Notes: generated by a model not told the origin, from the letters alone. 17,217 nt of DNA from Alphaproteobacteria bacterium (GCA_018830415.1 JAHJSJ010000187.1:1-17217), one strand, 5' to 3'. Positions 1-6,944 are shown, numbered from the stretch's first letter. Program-made: numbers and translations.

Positions 1-623
1 AGTATTGTTATGGTCGCCGCGCTGGTATGGATGCGCCCGCCGCTTTCGGTCACGGGCACGCGCTGCACCCGGTGCACGCCGCTTTCAAACTTCAGCTTGG
101 CGAACACACCGGTGCCGGTGATGTTGGCGATCACTTCCTTGAACCCGCCGATGTCCGAGGCGTTGATGCTCACCGGCTCGACTGTCCAGCCCTGCTCGGC
201 GGCGTATTTTTCATACATCCGGTAAAGATCGGCGGCGAACAGCGCGGCTTCATCGCCCCCTGTCCCGGCGCGGATTTCGAGCATCGCGGGCTTGGCATCG
301 GCGGAATCGCGCGGCAGCAGCGCGATGGCGAGGCGGCGTTCGAGATCGGGGAGCGTCGCTTTGATCTGGGCGAGCTCGTCCTCCGCCATCGCCTTCATTT
401 CCGGGTCGGCGAGCATCTCGGCCAGCCCCGCCATTTCCTCACGCGCGGATTTCACCTCGGCGGCGATTTTCGCCACGGGTTCCAGTTCCGCATAGTCGCG
501 GGAGGCGCGCACGAAGGCCTCGCCCTCGAGCGTGCCCGACGCCATGCGCGCTTCCAGCTCCGCAAAGCGGTGCGCGATCTGGTCAAGGCGTTCGGGGGGG
601 ATTTGCACTTCGGTTTCTTCCAT
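1..623 (-). CDS. prfA: Peptide chain release factor 1, 5' part (C-terminus beyond window)
   Basis: Release factor 1 reads UAA and UAG in the ribosomal A site and triggers peptide release. The window holds the first 207 codons; the gene runs off the left edge. Visible are a helical N-terminal domain (about 1-105), the core segment EIRAGTGGDEAALF (116-129), and VHRVQRVP followed by the tripeptide P190-V191-T192. This matches the PxT 'anticodon' motif of RF1 (PAT in E. coli); RF2 would show SPF. The catalytic GGQ loop is expected just past residue 207 and is not visible. The ATG at 621-623 is the first in-frame ATG and fits the usual N-terminus. A GTG at codon 6 has a GGAAGA-like stretch before it and is a weaker alternative. 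The gene is 71 nt downstream of hisS on the same strand and is likely cotranscribed with it. A hairpin ends 4 nt before the start codon. Confidence 0.95.
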   Translation of the reverse strand, partial: MEETEVQIPPERLDQIAHRFAELEARMASGTLEGEAFVRASRDYAELEPVAKIAAEVKSAREEMAGLAEMLADPEMKAMAEDELAQIKATLPDLERRLAIALLPRDSADAKPAMLEIRAGTGGDEAALFAADLYRMYEKYAAEQGWTVEPVSINASDIGGFKEVIANITGTGVFAKLKFESGVHRVQRVPVTESGGRIHTSAATITI

Positions 624-657
624 CGTCGGCCCGCACTTGATGCGGGCCTAGGCTTTC
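624..657 (+). repeat. REP-like palindromic element, copy A
   Basis: A perfect 8-bp stem GGCCCGCA (628-635) and TGCGGGCC (641-648) encloses the loop CTTGA. It has the head CGTC and the tail TAGGCTTTC. Head, loop and tail match copies B (679-711) and C (6876-6909), while the stem bases differ by compensating changes. It lies head to tail against the prfA start codon (621-623) and is the inverted partner of copy B. Confidence 0.75.
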
Positions 658-678
658 TACTTGCGGGCGCCGGATAAG

Positions 679-711
679 GAAGCCCAGCCCCGGATCAAGT
701 CCGGGGCGACG
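679..711 (-). repeat. REP-like palindromic element, copy B, overlapping the end of hisS
   Basis: A perfect 7-bp stem CCCCGGA (688-694) and TCCGGGG (700-706) encloses TCAAG. On the minus strand it reads CGTCG, stem, CTTGA, stem, then GGCTTC. Positions 687-713 are identical over 27 bp to 6884-6910. The element contains the hisS stop codon (695-697) in its loop and supplies the last residues of HisRS. With copy A it forms an inverted pair whose GGCTT tails face each other, as in a BIME arrangement. Confidence 0.8.
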
Positions 712-1942
712 GGGTATAATTGATGGCAGCGACAATTCGATCGGTCGGGCCTTCACCCGAAATGGCGTAATACCCCGCCTCGTTGACGCGCAAAATGTGC
801 TGTGGCGACTGCTTCACTGCCTTGTCGTAGCGTTTTTTCACCGAGCCGCTGGCAACGATTTCAGAAGTCACACCGCCTGACCGCAGCTTGGCCAGAATCC
901 GGTTTGCTTCGGCGATGCCGTCGTCATGCTCCACGAGCACCATTGCTTCGAGAGGCTCCTCCTCCCGCGCCCCCACCAACATCGCCAACCGCTCAATCCC
1001 CGCAGCCCAGCCGACCGCAGGCGTCGGTGCGCCGCCGAGCGATTCCATCAGCCCGTCATAACGACCGCCGCCCAGCACCGTGCTCTGCGAACCTAGCGCC
1101 GCTGCCGAGGCGCTGCCCTCGTCGGGGATGAATTCAAACGCGGTGTGCCGGTAGTAGTCAAGGCCCCGGACAAGGCTCTCGGCCCGCACCCATTTCACCC
1201 CCGCCGCATCGAGCCCGCTGGTGACGGCCGCAAAAAACGCCGAAGCCTCTTCCGACAAAAACGCATCAATCTTCGGCGCATCGGCGAGGAACGGCTTGTC
1301 GCGCGCATCCTTCGAATCCAGAATCCGCAGCGGGTTTTTCTCCAGCCGCTCCTGCGATTCCTCGGACAGCTGATCCTTCACGCCAAGGAAGTAATCCACC
1401 AACGCCGCCCGCCACGCCTCACGGCTTTCCGCATCGCCCAAAGTGTTGAGGTGCAGGGTCACATCCGCGATTCCCAGCTCCTTCAGCAGTTGATCCGCCA
1501 TCGCCAGCAGCTCCACGTCCGCTTGCGGTTCGCCCGCGCCGATCACTTCGGCGTCGATCTGGTGGAATTGGCGATAGCGCCCCTTTTGCGGGCGCTCATA
1601 ACGGAACAAAGGCCCGTGGGTGGCCACCTTCAGCGGCGCATATTGCTGCCAGCCATTGGTCAGGAACGCGCGCGCGATCCCGGCGGTGAATTCGGGGCGC
1701 AGGGTCAGCGAATCCCCGCCGCGATCTTCGAAGGAATACATTTCCTTCGACACCACATCGGTGGTCTCACCCAGCGAACGCGCGAACACCTCGGTCTTTT
1801 CAAACACCGGCATTTCGACCCGGCGAAACCGGTAGAGCCGCCGCACGCGCTCGAAAGTCTCGACCACGAAGGCGAAAGCCTCGGCATCGGCGCCGAAAAT
1901 GTCCTGGGTGCCTCTGATGGCTTGCGGGGTGTTCTTGCTCAT
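695..1942 (-). CDS. hisS: Histidyl-tRNA synthetase
   Basis: Class IIa synthetase that charges tRNA-His in the cytoplasm; 415 aa from the chosen start. The N-terminus TPQAIRGTQDIF is typical. Motif 2 is seen as FRYERPQKGRYRQFHQ (113-128), the histidine-specific HisA motif as LVRGLDYY (257-264, catalytic Arg259), and motif 3 as GWAAGIERL (311-319). The C-terminal anticodon-binding domain (about 330-415) is short. The ATG at 1940-1942 is chosen because the family begins close to this MSKNTPQ stretch, although its Shine-Dalgarno is poor. An in-frame ATG at 2006-2008 has a better GGAGAG site but would add 22 basic residues not expected in the family. The last five codons (PSPRT) and the TGA lie in REP copy B, so the native C-terminus may have been altered. 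Divergent from ppa, upstream of prfA. Confidence 0.95.
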   Translation of the reverse strand: MSKNTPQAIRGTQDIFGADAEAFAFVVETFERVRRLYRFRRVEMPVFEKTEVFARSLGETTDVVSKEMYSFEDRGGDSLTLRPEFTAGIARAFLTNGWQQYAPLKVATHGPLFRYERPQKGRYRQFHQIDAEVIGAGEPQADVELLAMADQLLKELGIADVTLHLNTLGDAESREAWRAALVDYFLGVKDQLSEESQERLEKNPLRILDSKDARDKPFLADAPKIDAFLSEEASAFFAAVTSGLDAAGVKWVRAESLVRGLDYYRHTAFEFIPDEGSASAAALGSQSTVLGGGRYDGLMESLGGAPTPAVGWAAGIERLAMLVGAREEEPLEAMVLVEHDDGIAEANRILAKLRSGGVTSEIVASGSVKKRYDKAVKQSPQHILRVNEAGYYAISGEGPTDRIVAAINYTPSPRT

Positions 1943-2063
1943 GGGGCGGCGATTAAGCCCACGCGGGGTCTTTCGCAATCCTGCCCCACCGATTAAGGAG
2001 CGCGGCATAATTCAACCTCTCCGCCGCAAGCGAACACGCACGGCCCAATCCAAAGAGACCACC

Positions 2064-2594
2064 ATGCGCATCGACAAGATCCCCACCGGAAAGAACCCGC
2101 CCGAAGAACTCAACGTCATCATCGAAGTGCCGACCGGGGGTGAGCCGGTGAAATACGAGTTCGACAAGGAGAGCGGCGCGCTATTCGTCGATCGCATCCT
2201 GCACACCCCGATGCGTTACCCCGCCAATTACGGTTTTGTCCCGCACACGCTCAGCCCCGATGGCGATCCGCTGGATGCGCTGGTGATTGCGCGTTCGCCG
2301 TTCATCCCCGGCTGCGTGGTGCGCGCCCGCCCGATCGGGGTGCTCAACCTCGAAGACGAACATGGCGGCGATGAAAAGCTGATCTGCGTGCCAGTGGACA
2401 CGACCTTCCCCTATTATTCGGACGTGGCCGAAACCAAGGATCTGCCGTCGATCATCTTTCAGCAGATCGAACACTTCTTCACCCACTACAAGGATCTGGA
2501 AGCCGAAAAGTGGGTGCGCGTGGGCAAGTGGGGCGACGCCGCCGAAGCGCGTCAGGTCGTGATCGAAGCGATCGAGCGATACAGGAAGCCTTGA
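2064..2594 (+). CDS. ppa: Inorganic pyrophosphatase (family I, soluble)
   Basis: Hydrolyses cytoplasmic pyrophosphate to two phosphates and so drives nucleotide, tRNA-charging and polymer synthesis reactions. The protein has 176 aa, the usual bacterial family I size. The signature DGDPLDALV (66-74) carries metal-binding Asp66, Asp68 and Asp71, with further acidic ligands in EDEHGGDEK (97-105). The conserved YEFDKESGALFVDR (31-44) and RYPANYGFVPHTL (51-63) are also present. The ATG at 2064 starts the family-typical MRIDKIPTGKNPPEELNVIIE; the in-frame extension upstream has no family match. The upstream AAAGAGACC is a weak Shine-Dalgarno. It is divergent from hisS (121 bp between starts) and convergent with the small membrane gene that follows. 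Confidence 0.97.
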   Translation: MRIDKIPTGKNPPEELNVIIEVPTGGEPVKYEFDKESGALFVDRILHTPMRYPANYGFVPHTLSPDGDPLDALVIARSPFIPGCVVRARPIGVLNLEDEHGGDEKLICVPVDTTFPYYSDVAETKDLPSIIFQQIEHFFTHYKDLEAEKWVRVGKWGDAAEARQVVIEAIERYRKP

Positions 2595-2598
2595 TTTG

Positions 2599-2616
2599 CG
2601 CGCGCCGGATCGCGCG
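2599..2616. terminator. Possible GC hairpin between convergent genes
   Basis: CGCGCG (2599-2604), a 6-nt spacer CCGGAT, then CGCGCG (2611-2616) form a 6-bp stem between the ppa stop codon (2592-2594) and the stop of the convergent gene (2623-2625). Neither strand has a proper T-tract after it, so a terminator role is only suggested by position. Confidence 0.3.
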
Positions 2617-2622
2617 GGCGGC

Positions 2623-2991
2623 TCAGAAAGCTGCGAGCAGCAGCTTGAACAGCAGTGTCAGCGCAAACGGCAGGCCGATAACCAGCGCCCATAGCCCCAT
2701 CGCATCGCGGCGGAAGGCGGCGGCATAGGCGATATCGATCGCCTGAGCATCGGTCAGACCCAACCAGCGCTTTTCAAACCAGCGGCACACCGGGATGATC
2801 CCTGCCACCAGCGCGATCAGCGCCATATAGGGCAGCAGCCCCGATGTCCCTTCGGACAACGCCTTTACGGTCACGAAAATCTGCAATGCGGTGTAAACCA
2901 GCAGGCCGTAAGCGACATGATCGCTCATCGCCTTGCGCCAGTCTCGCACCCGGCCATTGGTTCTGGCCTGCTCGGTTGCTTTGCCCATCAT
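2623..2991 (-). CDS. Small three-helix membrane protein of unknown function
   Basis: Not recognised as a named family. The 122-aa product has a charged, cytoplasmic-looking N-terminus (1-26) and then three hydrophobic stretches at about 27-43, 51-67 and 97-118. These are separated by the polar WFEKRWLGLTDAQAIDIAYAAAFRRD. The start is one of two adjacent ATGs (2989-2991 or 2986-2988). GGGGAG lies 5 nt before the first and 8 nt before the second, a clear ribosome-binding site that rules out the longer frame from the TTG at 3108. It stands alone on the minus strand, convergent with ppa and divergent from lptB. It is probably an inner-membrane protein; no catalytic motif is visible. Confidence 0.75.
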   Translation of the reverse strand: MMGKATEQARTNGRVRDWRKAMSDHVAYGLLVYTALQIFVTVKALSEGTSGLLPYMALIALVAGIIPVCRWFEKRWLGLTDAQAIDIAYAAAFRRDAMGLWALVIGLPFALTLLFKLLLAAF

Positions 2992-3240
2992 ACCCGCTCC
3001 CCAACGGTTTGTTGTGATGGAAGCAGTATCGCAAAGGCGGCGCCGAGTTGCAAGCGGGGGCGCGGCGCGCGAAATCTTGTTGCTTGGCAGGCATGAATGA
3101 TTGCCCAAGCCGCGAGAATCGCACGCCCTTTCGCCGTCGGCAGGTCAATTGTCGGCGGCGATACCGCAACTAAGCAAAAATCCTGCCAAACTGCTTGAGG
3201 GACTTTCCAGCCGCTTCAAGACTGCTAAAGACCACAGGGT
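2992..3240. other. Intergenic region, divergent promoters expected
   Basis: This 249-bp gap separates the starts of the small membrane gene (minus) and lptB (plus), so it should hold promoters for both. I see no convincing -35/-10 pair. There are only weak inverted arms, GCTTGG (3082-3087) with CCAAGC (3105-3110) and CTTGA (3194-3198) with TCAAG (3216-3220). No coding remnant of lptA or lptC is visible. Confidence 0.5.
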
Positions 3241-4032
3241 ATGAGCACCTCCACGCTATCCGAACCGGGCAGCCCAGCTGATTCCGCCGCCGCCCCGATC
3301 CAGCCCACAGGCAGCGGGCTGGAGGTGATTTCGATCGCCAAAAGCTACGACAAGACAACTGTGCTGACCGATATTTCGCTGCACGTGGCAAAGGGTGAAG
3401 TGCTTGGCCTTCTCGGCCCAAACGGCGCGGGCAAGACCACCTGTTTCTATTCGATCATGGGGCTGGTGAAACCGGATTCGGGCCGCATCCTGATGGACGG
3501 CGAGGATGTGACCTGCCTGCCGATGTATCGCCGCGCGATTCTCGGGCTGGGCTATCTGCCGCAGGAAACCAGCATTTTCCGCGGGATGACGGTTGAACAG
3601 AACATCAATTGCGTGCTCGAACTGGTCGAGCCGGACGCAGCGACCCGCGCCGCGGAACTGGAACGCCTGCTCGACGAATTCGGCCTCACCCGGCTGCGCG
3701 AATCGCCAGCGATGGCGCTTTCAGGCGGCGAGCGGCGGCGCTGCGAGATCGCCCGCGCGCTGGCAGCCAAACCTTCGATCATGCTGCTGGATGAACCCTT
3801 TGCCGGGATCGATCCGCTGTCGATCAACGACATCCGCGAACTTGTGCGCGATCTGAAATCGCGCGGCATCGGGGTGCTGATCACCGATCACAACGTCCGC
3901 GAAACGCTCGACATTGTTGACCGCGCCTGCATCATCTACGGCGGGCAGGTGCTGTTTTCCGGCAGCCCGCAGGAACTGGTCGCCGATGAAAACGTCCGGC
4001 GGCTCTATCTCGGTGAGAGCTTCACGCTCTAG
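3241..4032 (+). CDS. lptB: LPS export ABC transporter ATPase LptB
   Basis: Cytoplasmic ATPase of the LptB2FGC complex, which extracts lipopolysaccharide from the inner membrane and pushes it to the cell surface. The 263-aa protein shows Walker A GPNGAGKT (59-66), Q-loop Gln108 in GYLPQE, signature LSGGE (160-164), Walker B MLLDEP (181-186) with catalytic Glu185, and the H-loop His217 in ITDHNV. The segment SIFRGMTVEQNI and the C-terminal RRLYLGESFTL are typical of LptB. Residues 1-25 form a Ser/Pro/Ala-rich extension not expected in E. coli LptB, and the Shine-Dalgarno before 3241 is poor (AGGG directly before the ATG). rpoN follows after 11 bp, a linkage known from many proteobacteria. lptA and lptC are not adjacent. 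Confidence 0.95.
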   Translation: MSTSTLSEPGSPADSAAAPIQPTGSGLEVISIAKSYDKTTVLTDISLHVAKGEVLGLLGPNGAGKTTCFYSIMGLVKPDSGRILMDGEDVTCLPMYRRAILGLGYLPQETSIFRGMTVEQNINCVLELVEPDAATRAAELERLLDEFGLTRLRESPAMALSGGERRRCEIARALAAKPSIMLLDEPFAGIDPLSINDIRELVRDLKSRGIGVLITDHNVRETLDIVDRACIIYGGQVLFSGSPQELVADENVRRLYLGESFTL

Positions 4033-4043
4033 GGCTGGCAGGC

Positions 4044-5537
4044 ATGGCTCTTGGCCCTCGCCTTGATCTTCGGCAATCCCAATCGCTGGTGATGACGCCG
4101 CAATTGCAGCAGGCGATTAAGCTGCTGGCGGCCTCCAATCTCGAAATTGAAAGCTTCATTGCCGAGGCGCTTGAGGCCAACCCGTTGCTCGATACCGCCA
4201 CGCCCGAGCCGGATGAGCCAGAGCGCGGCGAAGTGGCGGCGGCGCTGCCCGAAGATGCGCCAGCCGACCAGTTGATTGCATTGGGCGGCGGTGAAGGCGA
4301 TGCGCCGCTCGATCTCGCTTCGGTTGACCGTGATTGGGACACTGGCGACGGCACGGCTGCTTTGGCCCGCGATGCCGAATGGGGTGCAGCGGCGGCGGGC
4401 GGGGGCGATTTCGGCGATGCGCCCGATTGGGAGCAATTGCGCGCCGCCGATGTAACGCTGGCCGACCATCTCGACGGACAAGTTGGCGCGCTCGCCTCCG
4501 ATCCGCGCACCGCGCTGATCGCGCGCCATATCATCGGGCTGCTTGACGAGGCGGGCTATCTGGCTTCCGCGATTGACGAGATTGCTGATGATCTCGGCGT
4601 CACGCCTGACGAAGCCGAGGCCGCGCTGACGCTGGTGCAATCGCTCGATCCCGGCGGCGTGGGCGCGCGCAATCTGGCCGAATGCATCGCCATCCAGGCG
4701 CGCGAGGCAGATCGTTATGATCCGTGCATGGCGGCGCTGATCGCCAATCTCGATCTGGTCGCGCGCGGCGAGGTTGAGCGCCTTAAACGCCTGTGCCGGG
4801 TGGATGACGAGGATTTCGCCGACATGCTGCGCGAATTGCGCAGTTACAACCCGCGCCCCGGCCTCGCCTTTGCACCATCCGTTACCAGCACCGTGGTGCC
4901 CGACATCCTGATTACCGCCAACAACGCGGGCGGATGGGACATCGCGCTGAACGAAGAAACCCTGCCAAAGCTGATCGTCAATCGCGGCTACTTTCTCGAA
5001 CTCAATGCCGGGGTATCGGACAAACAATCGCAAGGCTGGCTGAAAGAAAAGCTGGCCGATGCCCACTGGCTGATCCGCGCGCTTGACCAGCGGCAGAAGA
5101 CGATCCTCAAAACCGCCGCCGAAATCGTGCGCCAGCAGGAAGGGTTCTTTCGCCGGGGGGTGGCCGAACTGCGCCCGCTGACCTTGCGCGAAGTGGCCGA
5201 GAAGATCGACATGCACGAAAGCACCGTCAGCCGGGTGACGAGCAACAAATACCTCGCCTGCGCGCGCGGGACGTTTGAATTGAAATATTTCTTCACCAGC
5301 GGGGTCGCGTCAGCAGACGGCGAAGGCGCATCGTCCGCCGCGATCAAGGCGCGGATCAAGGCGCTGATCGATGGCGAGACCGCCAAGAACATCCTGTCCG
5401 ATCAACAACTGGCGGAAATGCTGCAAAAAGAAGGCTTCGACCTCGCCCGGCGCACCGTGGCCAAATACCGCGAAGCGATCGGCCTGGGCTCCAGCGCCGA
5501 GCGGCGGCGGGCGAAGAAGCTGGCGGGGGCTGGGTAA
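4044..5537 (+). CDS. rpoN: RNA polymerase sigma-54 factor
   Basis: Alternative sigma factor that directs RNA polymerase to -24/-12 promoters and needs an enhancer-binding ATPase to open them. The 497-aa protein has the Gln/Leu-rich region I (about 1-50, LRQSQSLVMTPQLQQAIKLL) and an acidic, Ala/Gly-rich region II (about 51-125). A core-binding domain follows, then a helix-turn-helix around 380-402 (LREVAEKIDMHESTVSRVTS) and the RpoN box ARRTVAKYRE at 468-477, which is canonical. Twenty residues follow the box. The start at 4044 gives the standard MALGPRLDLRQSQ N-terminus. It sits 11 bp after lptB, so cotranscription is likely. The hpf and ptsN genes that often follow rpoN are absent; the next gene is convergent. 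Confidence 0.97.
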   Translation: MALGPRLDLRQSQSLVMTPQLQQAIKLLAASNLEIESFIAEALEANPLLDTATPEPDEPERGEVAAALPEDAPADQLIALGGGEGDAPLDLASVDRDWDTGDGTAALARDAEWGAAAAGGGDFGDAPDWEQLRAADVTLADHLDGQVGALASDPRTALIARHIIGLLDEAGYLASAIDEIADDLGVTPDEAEAALTLVQSLDPGGVGARNLAECIAIQAREADRYDPCMAALIANLDLVARGEVERLKRLCRVDDEDFADMLRELRSYNPRPGLAFAPSVTSTVVPDILITANNAGGWDIALNEETLPKLIVNRGYFLELNAGVSDKQSQGWLKEKLADAHWLIRALDQRQKTILKTAAEIVRQQEGFFRRGVAELRPLTLREVAEKIDMHESTVSRVTSNKYLACARGTFELKYFFTSGVASADGEGASSAAIKARIKALIDGETAKNILSDQQLAEMLQKEGFDLARRTVAKYREAIGLGSSAERRRAKKLAGAG

Positions 5538-5585
5538 CGGGACGGTACGCGCTGGCACTGTGTCTGCGCCGCACGGGCTTTGACG

Positions 5586-5870
5586 TTATTCGTCGGCTTC
5601 GTTCTGGCTGATATGCTTGACCATCCGGCGGCGCAGGATCGCGTGATAAAGCGCCAGCGCGACCGCGCTCACCGCCAATGCGCCGCCGAGGCCGAGCAGC
5701 GACAAGCTGCCCAGCATCGTTCCGCTATTGGCAATGGTGCCCGCCACGAGCGCGGTGACCAGACCGATGGCGATCTGCCGCAGGATCGCGCCGGGCGCTT
5801 CGGTTCGGGCGATGATCGAGGCCAGCCAGCCCGCAATCGCCCCCAGCAAGATCAGCACCAGCACCGCCAT
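5586..5870 (-). CDS. Small membrane protein, GlsB/YeaQ/YmgE-like
   Basis: A 94-aa, very hydrophobic protein with three predicted membrane segments at about 2-21, 31-47 and 53-75 and a charged tail (RRRMVKHISQNEADE). The GAIAGWLASIIAR start and the Gly/Ala-spaced second helix resemble the GlsB/YeaQ/YmgE ('transglycosylase-associated') family. That family is small, poorly understood and often linked to stress. The central motif is divergent (QIAIGLVTALVAG), so the family call is moderate. The ATG at 5868-5870 is the first ATG; GGAG lies 11 nt upstream, slightly far. The gene follows uppP on the same strand after 73 nt that include a hairpin, and it converges on rpoN. Confidence 0.6.
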   Translation of the reverse strand: MAVLVLILLGAIAGWLASIIARTEAPGAILRQIAIGLVTALVAGTIANSGTMLGSLSLLGLGGALAVSAVALALYHAILRRRMVKHISQNEADE

Positions 5871-5901
5871 CTGACCATCAACTCCGTCATTAGAGAGCGT
5901 T

Positions 5902-5922
5902 TTCAAACCGGCATGCTGCCGG
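5902..5922 (-). terminator. Weak intrinsic terminator after uppP
   Basis: On the minus strand a perfect 6-bp stem CCGGCA (5922-5917) and TGCCGG (5913-5908) with a 3-nt loop is followed by TTTGAAAA. It starts about 21 nt after the uppP stop codon. The T-run is short, so it may only attenuate read-through into the GlsB-like gene. Confidence 0.4.
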
Positions 5923-5943
5923 GCGGCTCAGGAAATTGCGCGC

Positions 5944-6747
5944 CTATCGCAGCCCCAGCCACGCCAGTCCCGCAATGCCGACCACGATGCGATACCATGC
6001 AAAAGGTGCAAACCCAATCCTGGTGACCACCGCGACAAACATCCTGACCACCACCAGCGCAACCACAAACCCGGCGAGTGAACCGATCCCGATCAGCTCA
6101 AGATCGCGCGAGGTAAGGTCGGCGCCATATTTGGCGAGCTGATAGACCGTTGCGCCGCTGAGCGTGGGCACCGCGAGGAAAAAGCTGAATTCGGCTGCGG
6201 TCTTGCGGTCCACCCCCAACGCCATCGCCCCAAGGATTGTCGCGCCCGAACGGCTGACGCCGGGGATCATGGCAAGGCATTGCACCAGCCCGATCACCAC
6301 CGCAGTGCCCAGCGGCACCCCCGCCACTCCCGCACCCGTCGCGGGCGGATTGGCCCAGCGTTCGATGGCAAGGATCGCAATGCCGCCGATAATCAGCGTC
6401 CAGCACACCAGCACCGCATTGCCGAGCATGGTTTCGATCACATCGCCAAATGCCAGCCCCAGAAGCACCGCCGGGAAAAAAGCGACCAGCAGGTTGCGCA
6501 CGAAATGGAGCGCGCCTTTTTCCAGCCCGAACAAGCCCTTCGCCACATCCCAGAACGTGCGCCAATAGAGCACCACGATCGCCAGGATCGCGGCGGGCTG
6601 GATCGCGATGTTGAACACCTCCCACGCGCGCTGATCGAAACCGAGCAGTTCGGTGGCAAGGATCAGGTGCCCGGTCGATGACACAGGCAGGAATTCGGTC
6701 AGCCCTTCAAGGATGCCGAGCAGGATGGCGGCGAGCGTATCGGTCAT
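5944..6747 (-). CDS. uppP: Undecaprenyl-diphosphatase (BacA family)
   Basis: Integral membrane enzyme that dephosphorylates undecaprenyl diphosphate to recycle the lipid carrier for peptidoglycan and other wall polymers; overproduction is known to give bacitracin resistance in other bacteria. The 267-aa protein is of standard length. It has the two family motifs, EGLTEFLPVSSTGHLI (14-29, with Glu14, Glu18, Ser23, Ser24 and His27) and PGVSRSGATI (162-171, with Arg166). Several hydrophobic helices account for most of the remainder. The ATG at 6745-6747 starts the family-typical MTDTLAAILLGILEG. Its Shine-Dalgarno is weak. It lies downstream of the M13 peptidase on the same strand, but a strong terminator and a REP pair separate them, so it probably has its own promoter between 6748 and 6950. 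Confidence 0.96.
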   Translation of the reverse strand: MTDTLAAILLGILEGLTEFLPVSSTGHLILATELLGFDQRAWEVFNIAIQPAAILAIVVLYWRTFWDVAKGLFGLEKGALHFVRNLLVAFFPAVLLGLAFGDVIETMLGNAVLVCWTLIIGGIAILAIERWANPPATGAGVAGVPLGTAVVIGLVQCLAMIPGVSRSGATILGAMALGVDRKTAAEFSFFLAVPTLSGATVYQLAKYGADLTSRDLELIGIGSLAGFVVALVVVRMFVAVVTRIGFAPFAWYRIVVGIAGLAWLGLR

Positions 6748-6817
6748 GGTCGCTGCGCTTTGACGAGCGCGGGCAAGGTGTCAAACTGAAAGCGGCCTCT
6801 CCGGCTGCCAAAGTGCT

Positions 6818-6854
6818 CGTCACCGCGTGCGCGGCGGGGGGCTGGGCTTTTTCC
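6818..6854 (+). repeat. Degenerate REP-like element, inverted partner of copy C
   Basis: CGTC at 6818-6821, a reduced GC stem CCGCG (6823-6827) and CGCGG (6830-6834), then the tail GGGGCTGGGCTT, which matches the tail of copy B. The central CTTGA loop is lost, so this is a decayed copy. Its tail faces the tail of copy C across about 20 nt, the same arrangement as copies A and B. Confidence 0.45.
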
Positions 6855-6875
6855 TGCTCTGGGGCTGGAAACAAA

Positions 6876-6909
6876 GAAGCCAAGCCCCGGATCAAGTCCG
6901 GGGCGACGG
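6876..6909 (-). repeat. REP-like palindromic element, copy C
   Basis: The stem CCCCGGA, loop TCAAG, stem TCCGGGG, then CGACGGG; 6884-6910 is identical to 687-713 (27 bp), and the flanking GAAGCC tail is also kept. It lies in the 239-bp gap between the M13 peptidase and uppP, where it cannot affect a coding end. Confidence 0.8.
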
Positions 6910-6944
6910 GAGGGGTGGGAGGGGGGAGGGGCGGGGATGCTCAA

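Noticed and set aside
27..677. Plus-strand open frame at the left edge
   Set aside because: It is the shadow of prfA, which shows RF1 motifs on the minus strand.
2992..3108. Longer N-terminus for the small membrane protein from the TTG at 3108
   Set aside because: GGGGAG lies directly before the ATG pair at 2986-2991, and the extra residues look like translated intergenic DNA.
3082..3110. Inverted arms GCTTGG and CCAAGC in the lptB upstream region
   Set aside because: Only 6 bp with a 17-nt loop and no neighbouring signal; expected by chance.
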